64,000 nt of DNA from Clostridiales bacterium (lineage in GTDB: Bacteria > Bacillota > Clostridia > Lachnospirales > Lachnospiraceae). The stretch covers positions 62,001 to 126,000 of the forward strand of contig JAQXKO010000014.1 of NCBI GenBank assembly GCA_029010495.1, read 5' to 3'. The notes beneath the pieces are model-generated. The model ran no database searches and was not told the origin of the DNA. It saw only the letters and a list, made by a program, of their open reading frames with translations. The stretch's first letter is position 1; each line of letters opens with the position of its first letter. A program made the position numbers and the translations under genes. Positions 33,426 through 41,959 of this stretch are shown piece after piece.

Positions 33426-34097
33426 CTATTCTACAATGGTAGTTTCGAGTAAATACGCCGTTTTGCCGCACACCCTGAACTTAATCTCATATTTTCCGTA
33501 TCTGAAACCGTAAACCCTTTTGTCATCTTCAATATATGATGGTCTCGGATCCTGTTCAAGAAGCTTTACAATATTATTAAGCTCAACACCGGTCATATTA
33601 CAAACGTATTCATCCAGATTAACCTTTAATTCAGAATAATTTATTTCATCAGTAAATCCGCCTCCGGCATTTTCTACAATATCATATGACGGCAAATACG
33701 GTTTGATATCTATTACGGGAGTTCCGTCAAGCATATCAACTCCTGATATATAAAGCAACGGACCTCTTTTTTCATTATACTCTACTCTGTCAAGCCTGAC
33801 AACAGACATTCCGATAGAATTGGGTCTGAAGGGCGACCTTGTTGCAAATACGCCTTTTCGCATATTGCCACCAAGCTTCGGCGGACGTACCGTTGCATTA
33901 AACTTTTCGGTTTTAGCCTTACTGAATTCCCACAAAACCCATATATGTGAAAAATCTTCTATTCCCTTAAACGCATCAGGATTTTTAAACTCATCATAAA
34001 AGGAAATGACGCCACTTGATTCCATAACAAGCCCGCTCTGACGCGGTATGCCGAATTTTTCTTTAAAATCTGTTTCTATTTTACCTATATGTTTCAT
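33426..34097 (-). CDS. trmO: tRNA (N6-threonylcarbamoyladenosine37-N6)-methyltransferase TrmO
   Basis: A 223-residue SAM-dependent enzyme of the TsaA/YaeB/VirR family that methylates t6A37 in tRNA-Thr. Conserved features are IGKIETDFKEKFGIPRQSG at the N-terminus, DFSHIWVLWEF, RPPKLGGN, GVFATRSPFRPNSIGMSVV and LDGTPVIDIKPYLPSYD. The C-terminal TsaA extension (PRPSYIEDDKRVYGFRYGKYEI) is present. The start has a poor ribosome-binding site and follows the MFS gene by 23 bp. Confidence 0.92.
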   Translation of the reverse strand: MKHIGKIETDFKEKFGIPRQSGLVMESSGVISFYDEFKNPDAFKGIEDFSHIWVLWEFSKAKTEKFNATVRPPKLGGNMRKGVFATRSPFRPNSIGMSVVRLDRVEYNEKRGPLLYISGVDMLDGTPVIDIKPYLPSYDIVENAGGGFTDEINYSELKVNLDEYVCNMTGVELNNIVKLLEQDPRPSYIEDDKRVYGFRYGKYEIKFRVCGKTAYLLETTIVE

Positions 34098-34120
34098 AGC
34101 ATTTTTTCACAGGTACAATC

Positions 34121-35284
34121 TCACCTGTTATTATTCATTCCAAAGGTTTTCTCAAGCATTATAAGCATTATTACAAGGAAGAAAAGGATATATACAGGAA
34201 GCAGTGCAATTGATATATGGTTGGCAATCAGACCAAATACCATAGGCATGAATGTTGTTGCCGTATATGCGCAGGCCATCTGCATGCCAATGACCCCCTG
34301 TGAGTTTTCTGCGCCGAAATTATCCGGAGTAGAATGAATAATCGAAGGATATACAGGTGCACATCCGACTCCGATTATTACGAAGCCTGCAAATGAATAC
34401 TCTGCTGCCGATACCGGTAATGACACCAGAACGGTTCCTGCAAATATTACTGCCGAACCGATTCTGATAAGTGTTCTGTCACCAAGTCTGTCAGAAAAGA
34501 AGCCGGCCACAAACCTGCCTGAGGTTATGCCTATAAAAAAAAGTGAGCCGAGCGCTGCCGCCGTCTTAGGTTCGACATGACGATACTTTGCAAGATATGA
34601 GCTTATCCAAAGCATGCAGGTTGCTTCAAATGCAGAATAACAGAAAAAACCAAACAATACATTCTTAGCTCCTCTTATAGCCAGAACCCCTTTAATTCCA
34701 AGAGCTTTGCTCTCATTATTATCATCAAATTTTTCCTCATGAATTTTCCATGCGGATGAAGTAAAAAGAAGGACTAATCCTATCACAAACTGAATAAAAA
34801 ACACTGCTCTGTATCCTGCCTGCCATCGGTCTGTAAGTGTCAGGGAAATACTCATGATGTACGGACTGATAATGGTTCCGATTCCCCAGAAGCAGTGAAG
34901 CCAGCTCATATGCTTTGCCTTATAGTGAAGTGCAACATAATTATTAAGAGCCGCATCTATGCTTCCTGCACCAAGTCCATAAGGAATACCCAATATGCAT
35001 AGCCAAACAAATGAATTTGCACATGAAAAACCAAGCAGACAGAACGCAGTAATAAACACACTGATTATTACCACATTCTTTGTTCCGATTTTTTTTATAA
35101 TCTTTTCTGATAATAATGCTGAAATTACCGTACCTCCCGCAATAAGCATATTTAGTATGCCCGCATATGAAATCGGAACATCAAATTCCGGCTGCATGGA
35201 CGGCCAGGCCGAACCAAGAAGTGAGTCAGGAAGTCCCAGGCTTATAAACGCCAGATAAATAAGTGATAATAATAGTATATACAT
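34121..35284 (-). CDS. MFS transporter
   Basis: A 387-residue, 12-helix major facilitator protein. Family traits include the N-terminal YLAFISLGLPDSLLGSAWPSM, the loop 2-3 region SEKIIKKIGTKNVV and the symmetric loop in the C-terminal half (FFSDRLGDRTLIRIG). The first helices resemble fucose/glucose-type (FucP-like) MFS permeases that begin 'GLxDxxxGxaWP'. Substrate is not determinable from sequence. ATG at 35284 has GAGG about 10 nt upstream. It heads the operon with trmO. Confidence 0.87.
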   Translation of the reverse strand: MYILLLSLIYLAFISLGLPDSLLGSAWPSMQPEFDVPISYAGILNMLIAGGTVISALLSEKIIKKIGTKNVVIISVFITAFCLLGFSCANSFVWLCILGIPYGLGAGSIDAALNNYVALHYKAKHMSWLHCFWGIGTIISPYIMSISLTLTDRWQAGYRAVFFIQFVIGLVLLFTSSAWKIHEEKFDDNNESKALGIKGVLAIRGAKNVLFGFFCYSAFEATCMLWISSYLAKYRHVEPKTAAALGSLFFIGITSGRFVAGFFSDRLGDRTLIRIGSAVIFAGTVLVSLPVSAAEYSFAGFVIIGVGCAPVYPSIIHSTPDNFGAENSQGVIGMQMACAYTATTFMPMVFGLIANHISIALLPVYILFFLVIMLIMLEKTFGMNNNR

Positions 35285-35303
35285 AGTATTCCATACCTCA
35301 AAA

Positions 35304-35333
35304 TATCCCAAGCCCTTTAATAAGCTTGGGATA
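35304..35333 (-). terminator. Hairpin between the Ig-like zinc-ribbon gene and the MFS gene
   Basis: Perfect 10-bp arms TATCCCAAGC (35304-35313) and GCTTGGGATA (35324-35333), followed on the minus strand by TTTTG. Probable terminator of the VWA/zinc-ribbon operon; its foot reaches close to the MFS ribosome-binding site. Confidence 0.75.
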
Positions 35334-35342
35334 AATTACAAT

Positions 35343-37643
35343 TTACTTAATTATTTGTTTAGTACCGCACTTTCCGCAAAAAGCTGCATCTGCTTTAATT
35401 TTGTTACCGCAATTTGTACAGAACTTAAATTTTGTTGTGTCCGCTGCTTTAGTTTCATTTATAACATTATCCGATAATGAATCTGCTTCTTCTGAGGCAT
35501 TATCTGAAATATCTTCTGTCAGTGAAGTCAAAGCTATCGTCTCTGTCCTCAATTCATCTTCAGGCGCCGCCTTAACCTCTGCTTCAGGTGCTGCCTTTAC
35601 CTCTGCTTCAGGCTCTGCCTTTACTTCTGCTTCAGACTCTGTCTTAACCTCTGCTTCAGGCTCTGCCTTTTCGCCGGCTTCCCTTGCAAGCTTTTCCTGA
35701 TATGCTTTTCTGAGCTCAGCTGCCTTTGCAGCATCAATCTGCTGTACAGGCTCATGCTTTTTCGTTGAAGGCTTTGGTGGCTTTGGTGGCTTAGGAACTT
35801 TCTTTGAAACCATATTTGCTATTACAGCCGCCACAACAGCCAGAAGCATTATTGCCGCAAAAACAATAAATACTATCAGAACCGTCTTTGTTGTCTGAAG
35901 GTAATCATATGCATTTTTAGGCATATCATCTGCCATTTTAATAAACTTATCAGAGCCTTCATAGTTTTTCCTGAGCAGATACCATACTCCGGCTGCAACA
36001 GCAGAAATACCGCTGAAAACCGAAGTAATAATCATAAACTTACGAACGATAACGGATTTCTTAAGCTGATTCTTCTTTCCGCTGCCTACAACCACCATGA
36101 CGATTATGCCGTAAAGTGATCCGAATAAAGCAATTACAAGCGGTGCATATTTCAAAATCTTATTTGCAGTTTTTCCTGTGACAACTCCGCCAACCGAGTC
36201 CGCAGCATTTCCCTTATTAATCTTTATTGCATAGCTTGAGATATTGCCGGCCATATCCTTTGCCGAAACAGTCACCTCATTTATGCCATCCTTTAATGAT
36301 AATTCATAAGAAAATGTTCCGCTCTTTTTGAGTTCAACAGGCTGCTCATTTATTAACAGAGTTGCTCCGCTTTCTGTTTTACCCGTAAGAGTAATCTTAT
36401 CCTTTTCGGTAGTAATACCATCAAGGTTTTCAAAAATTGTAAGTGCAGGCGGTATGTCATCAACGACAATTATCGAATTATGTACATAAACTACTCCATC
36501 CTCATTTACATATGAAACAGTTACGCTGTTTTCAACTTCTGTCAGCATAGTGTACTGTGAGCCGTCTCCATTCAGCTTAACATTCTTTGCCTCACCTTTA
36601 TTAATGAAGAAGCTTACTTCCTGATCCTTTGCTCCCGTATACGAAAACTCATATCTGTAGTTTCTGTAAATTCCATCCTCCGGAAAGACAATTTTCAATC
36701 CGCTATCAGCTTTATATGTTGTGAAGCTCTTTTCTCTGGCCGCCGAAACACGTCCGTCACTGTTTTTAACTGTTACGGACACCTTAATATTTTTCGCATC
36801 ATCAGAATATCCTGCCATTGCCTTATAGCCGATATTCGAATCATGCATTTCATTGTAGATTTCCTTACCATCCTCAGTAATAATAATATTAGCCTGCTTT
36901 GTTCCGTACGGAAGATCCTTAAGCTCTACACTGACTGTTTGATTTTTAGTATCATTTTCAACATAATAATCACTTATCGGTTCAATTGTATTATCATTTG
37001 TAAACTTGAATTCTTTACTTGTTGCCATATCATAGCAGACAGTACTTCCATCCTTGTATGATACCTCCACGGCAATATAATACTTATCATAGGAATTAAT
37101 CTTCTCCATTGAGATAGTCTTTGTTACAATCTCACCGGAATTTGCCCTTCCCGAATTAAGTTCAACCTTAGAATTCATAAGAACATCCGTACCAAGGTAA
37201 ATCTTATAATCAAAGCCTGTTTCCTTTGCACAGCTTGTTGTAAACGTAACATCAATTGAACTGCCTGTAATATTTGATACATCCAGCTTTGTGATATTGA
37301 TTGGTTCTCCCGGATAATAGGTTTTTAAGCCCAGATATTCATTTGAGCCCTTATCATACGAAATCTTCCACTGTCCCTCTGCGGCATTTGTAATGGTATA
37401 CATATAAACCTTTTCGCCTTTAAATAGTGAAATGCTTCCGTCATTTTCATCAATTGTCCTTCCGTCAGGAGTAATGAAGCTTACCTTAAAATCATTTTTT
37501 TCAAAGGTTACCGCAACTACAAATGTCTGTTGCTTATCATTATACTGAATATCTGCTTCACTGTTCTCAGCAAATGCAACACATCCTGTCAGCATTATAA
37601 AAAGGATTAAAATGCAGGCAAAAATTTTACTGATTTTCTTCAT
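35343..37643 (-). CDS. Exported Ig-like membrane protein with C-terminal cytoplasmic zinc ribbon
   Basis: A 766-residue protein. Signal peptide (~1-25, ending near CVAFA), a long extracellular beta-rich region (~30-475) with fibronectin/Ig-like repeats (for example PPALTIFENLDGITTEKDKITLTGKTESGATLLINEQ, a Big-like strand pattern), three transmembrane helices (~490-620), then a cytoplasmic Pro/Lys segment, a Glu/Ala repeat (five 8-residue AEPEAEVK-type units) and a zinc ribbon CTNCGNKIKADAAFCGKCG at the C-terminus. Good AAAAGGAG ribosome-binding site. It lies 15 bp after the VWA gene and is surely cotranscribed. The layout suggests coupling of an outside binding event to a cytoplasmic partner; function unknown. 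Confidence 0.82.
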   Translation of the reverse strand: MKKISKIFACILILFIMLTGCVAFAENSEADIQYNDKQQTFVVAVTFEKNDFKVSFITPDGRTIDENDGSISLFKGEKVYMYTITNAAEGQWKISYDKGSNEYLGLKTYYPGEPINITKLDVSNITGSSIDVTFTTSCAKETGFDYKIYLGTDVLMNSKVELNSGRANSGEIVTKTISMEKINSYDKYYIAVEVSYKDGSTVCYDMATSKEFKFTNDNTIEPISDYYVENDTKNQTVSVELKDLPYGTKQANIIITEDGKEIYNEMHDSNIGYKAMAGYSDDAKNIKVSVTVKNSDGRVSAAREKSFTTYKADSGLKIVFPEDGIYRNYRYEFSYTGAKDQEVSFFINKGEAKNVKLNGDGSQYTMLTEVENSVTVSYVNEDGVVYVHNSIIVVDDIPPALTIFENLDGITTEKDKITLTGKTESGATLLINEQPVELKKSGTFSYELSLKDGINEVTVSAKDMAGNISSYAIKINKGNAADSVGGVVTGKTANKILKYAPLVIALFGSLYGIIVMVVVGSGKKNQLKKSVIVRKFMIITSVFSGISAVAAGVWYLLRKNYEGSDKFIKMADDMPKNAYDYLQTTKTVLIVFIVFAAIMLLAVVAAVIANMVSKKVPKPPKPPKPSTKKHEPVQQIDAAKAAELRKAYQEKLAREAGEKAEPEAEVKTESEAEVKAEPEAEVKAAPEAEVKAAPEDELRTETIALTSLTEDISDNASEEADSLSDNVINETKAADTTKFKFCTNCGNKIKADAAFCGKCGTKQIIK
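35547..35666 (-). repeat. 24-bp coding tandem repeat (five units)
   Basis: Five consecutive 24-bp units encode 8-residue AEPEAEVK-like repeats; the last unit is degenerate (AAPEDELR). It forms a flexible or helical cytoplasmic spacer just before the zinc ribbon and is a likely site of copy-number variation. Confidence 0.9.
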
Positions 37644-37658
37644 TTACATTATCTCCTT

Positions 37659-40600
37659 TTAATATAACTTAATATAGGAATCCCAACCGTCAAGACAAAT
37701 CTTGAATCCTGCATCTTTATTTTTCTGCAAATCCGTGCCTCTTAATACAATGTAGAATTTATCCAAATCAACAAGTGCAAGCTCAAAACATCCGTCAAGA
37801 TTTGATTCATGCTTTCCAAAGAAATTAACGGCACAGTCAATTACGCCACCCATCTTAAGTGCTAAGGCCTTATTATTAATGGATATTGTCTGTGTACCCT
37901 GTACCTTAACCTTAAGGTTCGGATAATCAATATTAGGTCCGTTTGCAATAGACAAATAGAGACCGATTACTTCCTTAGAATCAATATCAAGAATATAATC
38001 CTCATAATCATACTTTCCGGTTTTAATCTCAACCTTACCGCATTCAAACTCACCGAGAAGTTTAATGGTAGATTCAAATTCTCTCTTGAATTTAAGCAAA
38101 TTAAACTTAGACATTGTGTCCGCAAACGTTACAAAAGCGAGGTCGCCTACAAACGGTTCTGCAGCAGGCACGTAATCAGCAAGCTTTGCTACCGAAATAT
38201 CACAGCCTCCTACAAAAGTTGTTTCAAATACTTTCTTTGCGAAGTTACCGTTCTGGTCAACCTTTGACATATCCTCAGCACCGACCCTTAAGGCAGAAAT
38301 CGTTACCGGAGTATCAGGAACAATAATCTTAAAGTCTGCATAAATCATAAATGAATCAAACTTACCTTCCTTAATACCGAAGCTGAAGCCGTATCCTGCA
38401 TCCTTCTTACCATCCTCCGCAGGAACAAAGCCCGGAATAATGCTTGAAGTATTTGTGCCAAGAATAAACTTGAAGTTATAATTATGATTAAATGTATCAA
38501 ATTCGAATGAAAGCTCATTTACACCAAAATTAAATGTTCCGAAATCGAATCTTGAATTACTGTTTTCGTATCCTGCCTTACCAACGATATAAAGACCTGA
38601 ATTGTTAATAAAGCCTGTTACGTCACATGTAATATTGCCGAACGGATTCTCAGTTCCTCCTGCATACTTGAAAAGCTCATCCTGAAGAGGGAAGCCTGTT
38701 TCAAGTCTGATAACATGCATATTAATCTTATGAGGATAAAGGGCAACGGAAGGTCCCTGGTAAATAATACCGCCGAACATAATGTTTCCGAAGGTAAATT
38801 CCTCTACGGTATAATTATCGAGATCGCTGTAATGAGCCTTATCATCATAAATAATACGTGTTCCCAGGGACGGAAGTACAACCCTGTTGCCGCATAGCTT
38901 ACCGAGAAGTCCCGGTAAATTCTTAGAATACTCAATATAGCTTCCGGCATTATCAATAAGCTTGATATTGGTGTCGGAAGAACTTTCCTTAATTAATGAA
39001 TCATCTTCTTCCGATTCTCCGAAAGCATTGTCACCTATTTTACCCACAAGCTTAACAGTGCCCTTAAAGTGGATAAAATCATTCATTGAAACGTCACCTG
39101 TAATTGTAATCGTATCCTCATCCTTAGAAATACTTTGTCCTCTGAAGACATATGCACCATATTTTATTTCAGTAATCTTTCCCGGAATAAGAATTTCCAA
39201 TGAATCCGAAACTGCCTGTCCGTCAACAATAATTGTAACATCATAATTGCCGGCCGGCACTTCCTTCGGAACCGTAAAATCAAATTTGTACTCTGATACA
39301 AATCTTCCCTCAAAGGTTCCCTTATAGGCATCACCCTTAATTGATACAGAGCATTTATGCTCCTTTTTGAAGTTTGCGCCTTCTATACCTACCGATACAT
39401 CTGTATCCTTCTTGTAAATCTTCTTTGTCTCAAGTCCGTTGATATGTATATTGCCGTCTGTAGGAATGAAGTCTCCGTTTTCATCGACATTTTCTTCATC
39501 CATGCCAAGAGTATAATATTTTGTTGCAGAAGATAAATCTTCATTATTAATAATCTTGACATTTCTCATATTTGTTTTTGTGTCAACGGCATTGTATGTA
39601 ATTACATAATTGTTTTCCATCTGCTTATGGATAAACCGATAAAGACTTTCAAGTGCAACGGCATCTGTACAATATACAAAGCTTCCGCCACCGTAGCTTG
39701 CAATAGTCTTAAGGTATTCAGGCTGAACGGCACTGCCCAGACCGATTGTATAAAGCACTGTATTTGTGCCGGTACATTTTTCCTGAAGCTCCTTAAGCTT
39801 AGCTTCTCTGAATGATGTATCCTCACCGTCAGTCATCAGCATGATTACGTTAAAGCTGTCTGAGGAACCGCTTAACTCATTAAGAGCATGGAAAGCACCT
39901 GATGCAACATTAGTTCCGCCGCCGCTTCTGAAAGCATCGATATATGAATCAAGCTCCTTAGGATCATTTGTCAGCGGCGATGCAGCAATTACACTTGATG
40001 AGAATGTTACAACCGAAACCTGCTCATTCTTCCCGATTGTTGCAACGAAGCTTCTTACCGCACTCTGAAGCGTTTCTATACTGCCACTCATACTTCCGGA
40101 GTTATCGCATACAACATAAATCTTTGCGTTGGAATAATCAACCTTTTCAATTTTAAAATCTGAAATATTGATATCACAATCTGACAGAGAAAGCTTTATG
40201 TCCTTTAAATTTAACTTTTCACCTGACTGAATTGTCAGCTTAACCTTAGGGAACTCCGAAATATCAATTCCGCTGATGTTAATCATTGCAAGCTTCTTGG
40301 TAACAAAGTTTGAACCGTTTACGCCAATACCGTTATAAGGATCACGCTTTGTATCAGGCTTGCCGTTTTCATCTAAAACAGTCTGATTTTTGGAATCATT
40401 ATTTGTAATAACAGCACTGTCATAAGCATCCTTAAAATACTGATTAACATTTTTTACTTCATCCTCGTCAGCAGTACCGTTAATAACCTTTGAAATACTT
40501 GTAACGGATTCTACATAATTACCGTCATTGCTGTATGTATATGTTTCAACTGCATGTGATAAGTTCTTATCACCTTTTTCATCCTTGCCTAAAGCATAGT

Positions 40601-41813
40601 CAATTGTAGAATTACCAAAGTAAATCTTACTCTGATTCTCAATTGCTTCCTTTTCAGGATGAAGTCTTGAATCAATTTCTGATAATACAGGAGCATCATT
40701 CAGGTTTTTAAGATTTTCAATAATATTTTCCAGCTCTTCCTGCTCTGACTCATCAAGCTTATCTTTATCACTTATTTTCTCAAGTGCCTTTTCACATGCT
40801 TCGATGATTTCCTGTTGTTCCTCCTCGCTTACCGAGATAAAGGAATCCGGAAAATCTTTGTCATCAAGATTTCCTCTGATAACCTCCTGGGCAAGCGCAA
40901 TAAGTGCAGACGGAGAATCGGTTGTCTGAGCATATTCGATAAGATCCTTGTACTTTGCATCAGCCATAAGAGCCTTTACAAATGCCTCATCAATATCTGC
41001 TACCTCAAAAACAGAGGCGTCCTTCTCAAATATTTTCTGAAGCTCCTTGCGTGCTTTAGTCAATTCGGAAATATCGTTCAGCTTACCGTTTTTATAATCC
41101 TCGTATTGAGAATTTACTGCTTCGGCATAATTTATTGCTTCTGAAAGCATTTCATATCTGTCTTCATTTGATTTTTCTGTTTCGTCAAGCTCGTCCTTTA
41201 TGGCTTCTGTAAGCTTCTGCTCATACTTTGTCTCGCCCTTTGCAGCCGCAGTAATATTGTCTACGTCCTGCTGGGTTAAGCCAAGGTCCTCAATTTTACC
41301 GCCGTTTTGCTTGTAGAGATTTACAATATCAAGAGAAGACGAAGCTTCAAGCTTAGGAATTGCCTTGCCATCATCATAATCCTTTGAAAACTCTGTATCT
41401 GCCTGACAAAGAAGCTTCTTTCCCTCATCGTTTTTTTCAACCTTCTCATACAAAACCCTCGCTCCGTCGAAATTACCGCTTAAGACCTCAAGTCTTGCAT
41501 TGCAGAGTGTACCCTTTGGTGTTTCGCCCACTTCTTTGTACATTTTGTCAAGATAATTTCTGGCAGCAGTAAAATCCCCTTCACTCATGTATTTTTCTGC
41601 AAGATACATGTAGTCTTCCGAGGAAACCACCTTTTTTTCAAGTTCATTTTTCTGTTCATCACTATTCCATGCAAAAATACCCATAACTACGACACCGATG
41701 GATAATAGTATAAACATAACAGGCATTATCTTAAGCTTTTTACGAATAAGTGAAACAATCGAAAAAAGCACAAGTGGAATAACGCCTATAGCAATTTGTA
41801 AAAATATCTGCAT
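37659..41813 (-). CDS. Giant membrane-anchored VWA-domain protein
   Basis: A 1384-residue protein. Two hydrophobic segments at the N-terminus (~3-25 and ~32-47) anchor it; ~60-400 is helical, acidic and TPR-like at first (YLAEKYMSEGDFTAARNYLDKMYKE). A von Willebrand A domain lies at about 615-800 with the MIDAS motif VVCDNSGSMSGS, GGGTNVASGAFHAL and LMTDGEDTS. An IPT/TIG-like segment and ~450 residues of beta-rich sequence rich in fixed 'F.FGT' strands follow. ATG at 41813 has AGGAG 9 nt upstream. Family members bind metal-dependent protein ligands or form surface scaffolds. The partner is probably the Ig-like zinc-ribbon protein encoded next. I do not recognise the C-terminal half. Confidence 0.85.
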   Translation of the reverse strand: MQIFLQIAIGVIPLVLFSIVSLIRKKLKIMPVMFILLSIGVVVMGIFAWNSDEQKNELEKKVVSSEDYMYLAEKYMSEGDFTAARNYLDKMYKEVGETPKGTLCNARLEVLSGNFDGARVLYEKVEKNDEGKKLLCQADTEFSKDYDDGKAIPKLEASSSLDIVNLYKQNGGKIEDLGLTQQDVDNITAAAKGETKYEQKLTEAIKDELDETEKSNEDRYEMLSEAINYAEAVNSQYEDYKNGKLNDISELTKARKELQKIFEKDASVFEVADIDEAFVKALMADAKYKDLIEYAQTTDSPSALIALAQEVIRGNLDDKDFPDSFISVSEEEQQEIIEACEKALEKISDKDKLDESEQEELENIIENLKNLNDAPVLSEIDSRLHPEKEAIENQSKIYFGNSTIDYALGKDEKGDKNLSHAVETYTYSNDGNYVESVTSISKVINGTADEDEVKNVNQYFKDAYDSAVITNNDSKNQTVLDENGKPDTKRDPYNGIGVNGSNFVTKKLAMINISGIDISEFPKVKLTIQSGEKLNLKDIKLSLSDCDINISDFKIEKVDYSNAKIYVVCDNSGSMSGSIETLQSAVRSFVATIGKNEQVSVVTFSSSVIAASPLTNDPKELDSYIDAFRSGGGTNVASGAFHALNELSGSSDSFNVIMLMTDGEDTSFREAKLKELQEKCTGTNTVLYTIGLGSAVQPEYLKTIASYGGGSFVYCTDAVALESLYRFIHKQMENNYVITYNAVDTKTNMRNVKIINNEDLSSATKYYTLGMDEENVDENGDFIPTDGNIHINGLETKKIYKKDTDVSVGIEGANFKKEHKCSVSIKGDAYKGTFEGRFVSEYKFDFTVPKEVPAGNYDVTIIVDGQAVSDSLEILIPGKITEIKYGAYVFRGQSISKDEDTITITGDVSMNDFIHFKGTVKLVGKIGDNAFGESEEDDSLIKESSSDTNIKLIDNAGSYIEYSKNLPGLLGKLCGNRVVLPSLGTRIIYDDKAHYSDLDNYTVEEFTFGNIMFGGIIYQGPSVALYPHKINMHVIRLETGFPLQDELFKYAGGTENPFGNITCDVTGFINNSGLYIVGKAGYENSNSRFDFGTFNFGVNELSFEFDTFNHNYNFKFILGTNTSSIIPGFVPAEDGKKDAGYGFSFGIKEGKFDSFMIYADFKIIVPDTPVTISALRVGAEDMSKVDQNGNFAKKVFETTFVGGCDISVAKLADYVPAAEPFVGDLAFVTFADTMSKFNLLKFKREFESTIKLLGEFECGKVEIKTGKYDYEDYILDIDSKEVIGLYLSIANGPNIDYPNLKVKVQGTQTISINNKALALKMGGVIDCAVNFFGKHESNLDGCFELALVDLDKFYIVLRGTDLQKNKDAGFKICLDGWDSYIKLY

Positions 41814-41904
41814 GTTTGTCTCTCCTATATTATTGTATATGGCTTTCAGGTGAATATTTATAATGATTAATTGCACCTGGCACCACTCAAAAAGCAATAT
41901 GCCA

Positions 41905-41934
41905 ATTATACTATAAATCTGTATAATTATTCAA
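41905..41934 (-). promoter_or_regulatory. Promoter of the VWA/zinc-ribbon operon
   Basis: Minus strand TTGAAT (41929-41934), 18-nt spacer, consensus TATAAT (41905-41910). The leader of about 85 nt has a CAGGTG/CACCTG inverted repeat. Confidence 0.75.
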
Positions 41935-41959
41935 GCAATAAATAAAATAATGTGTGTAA

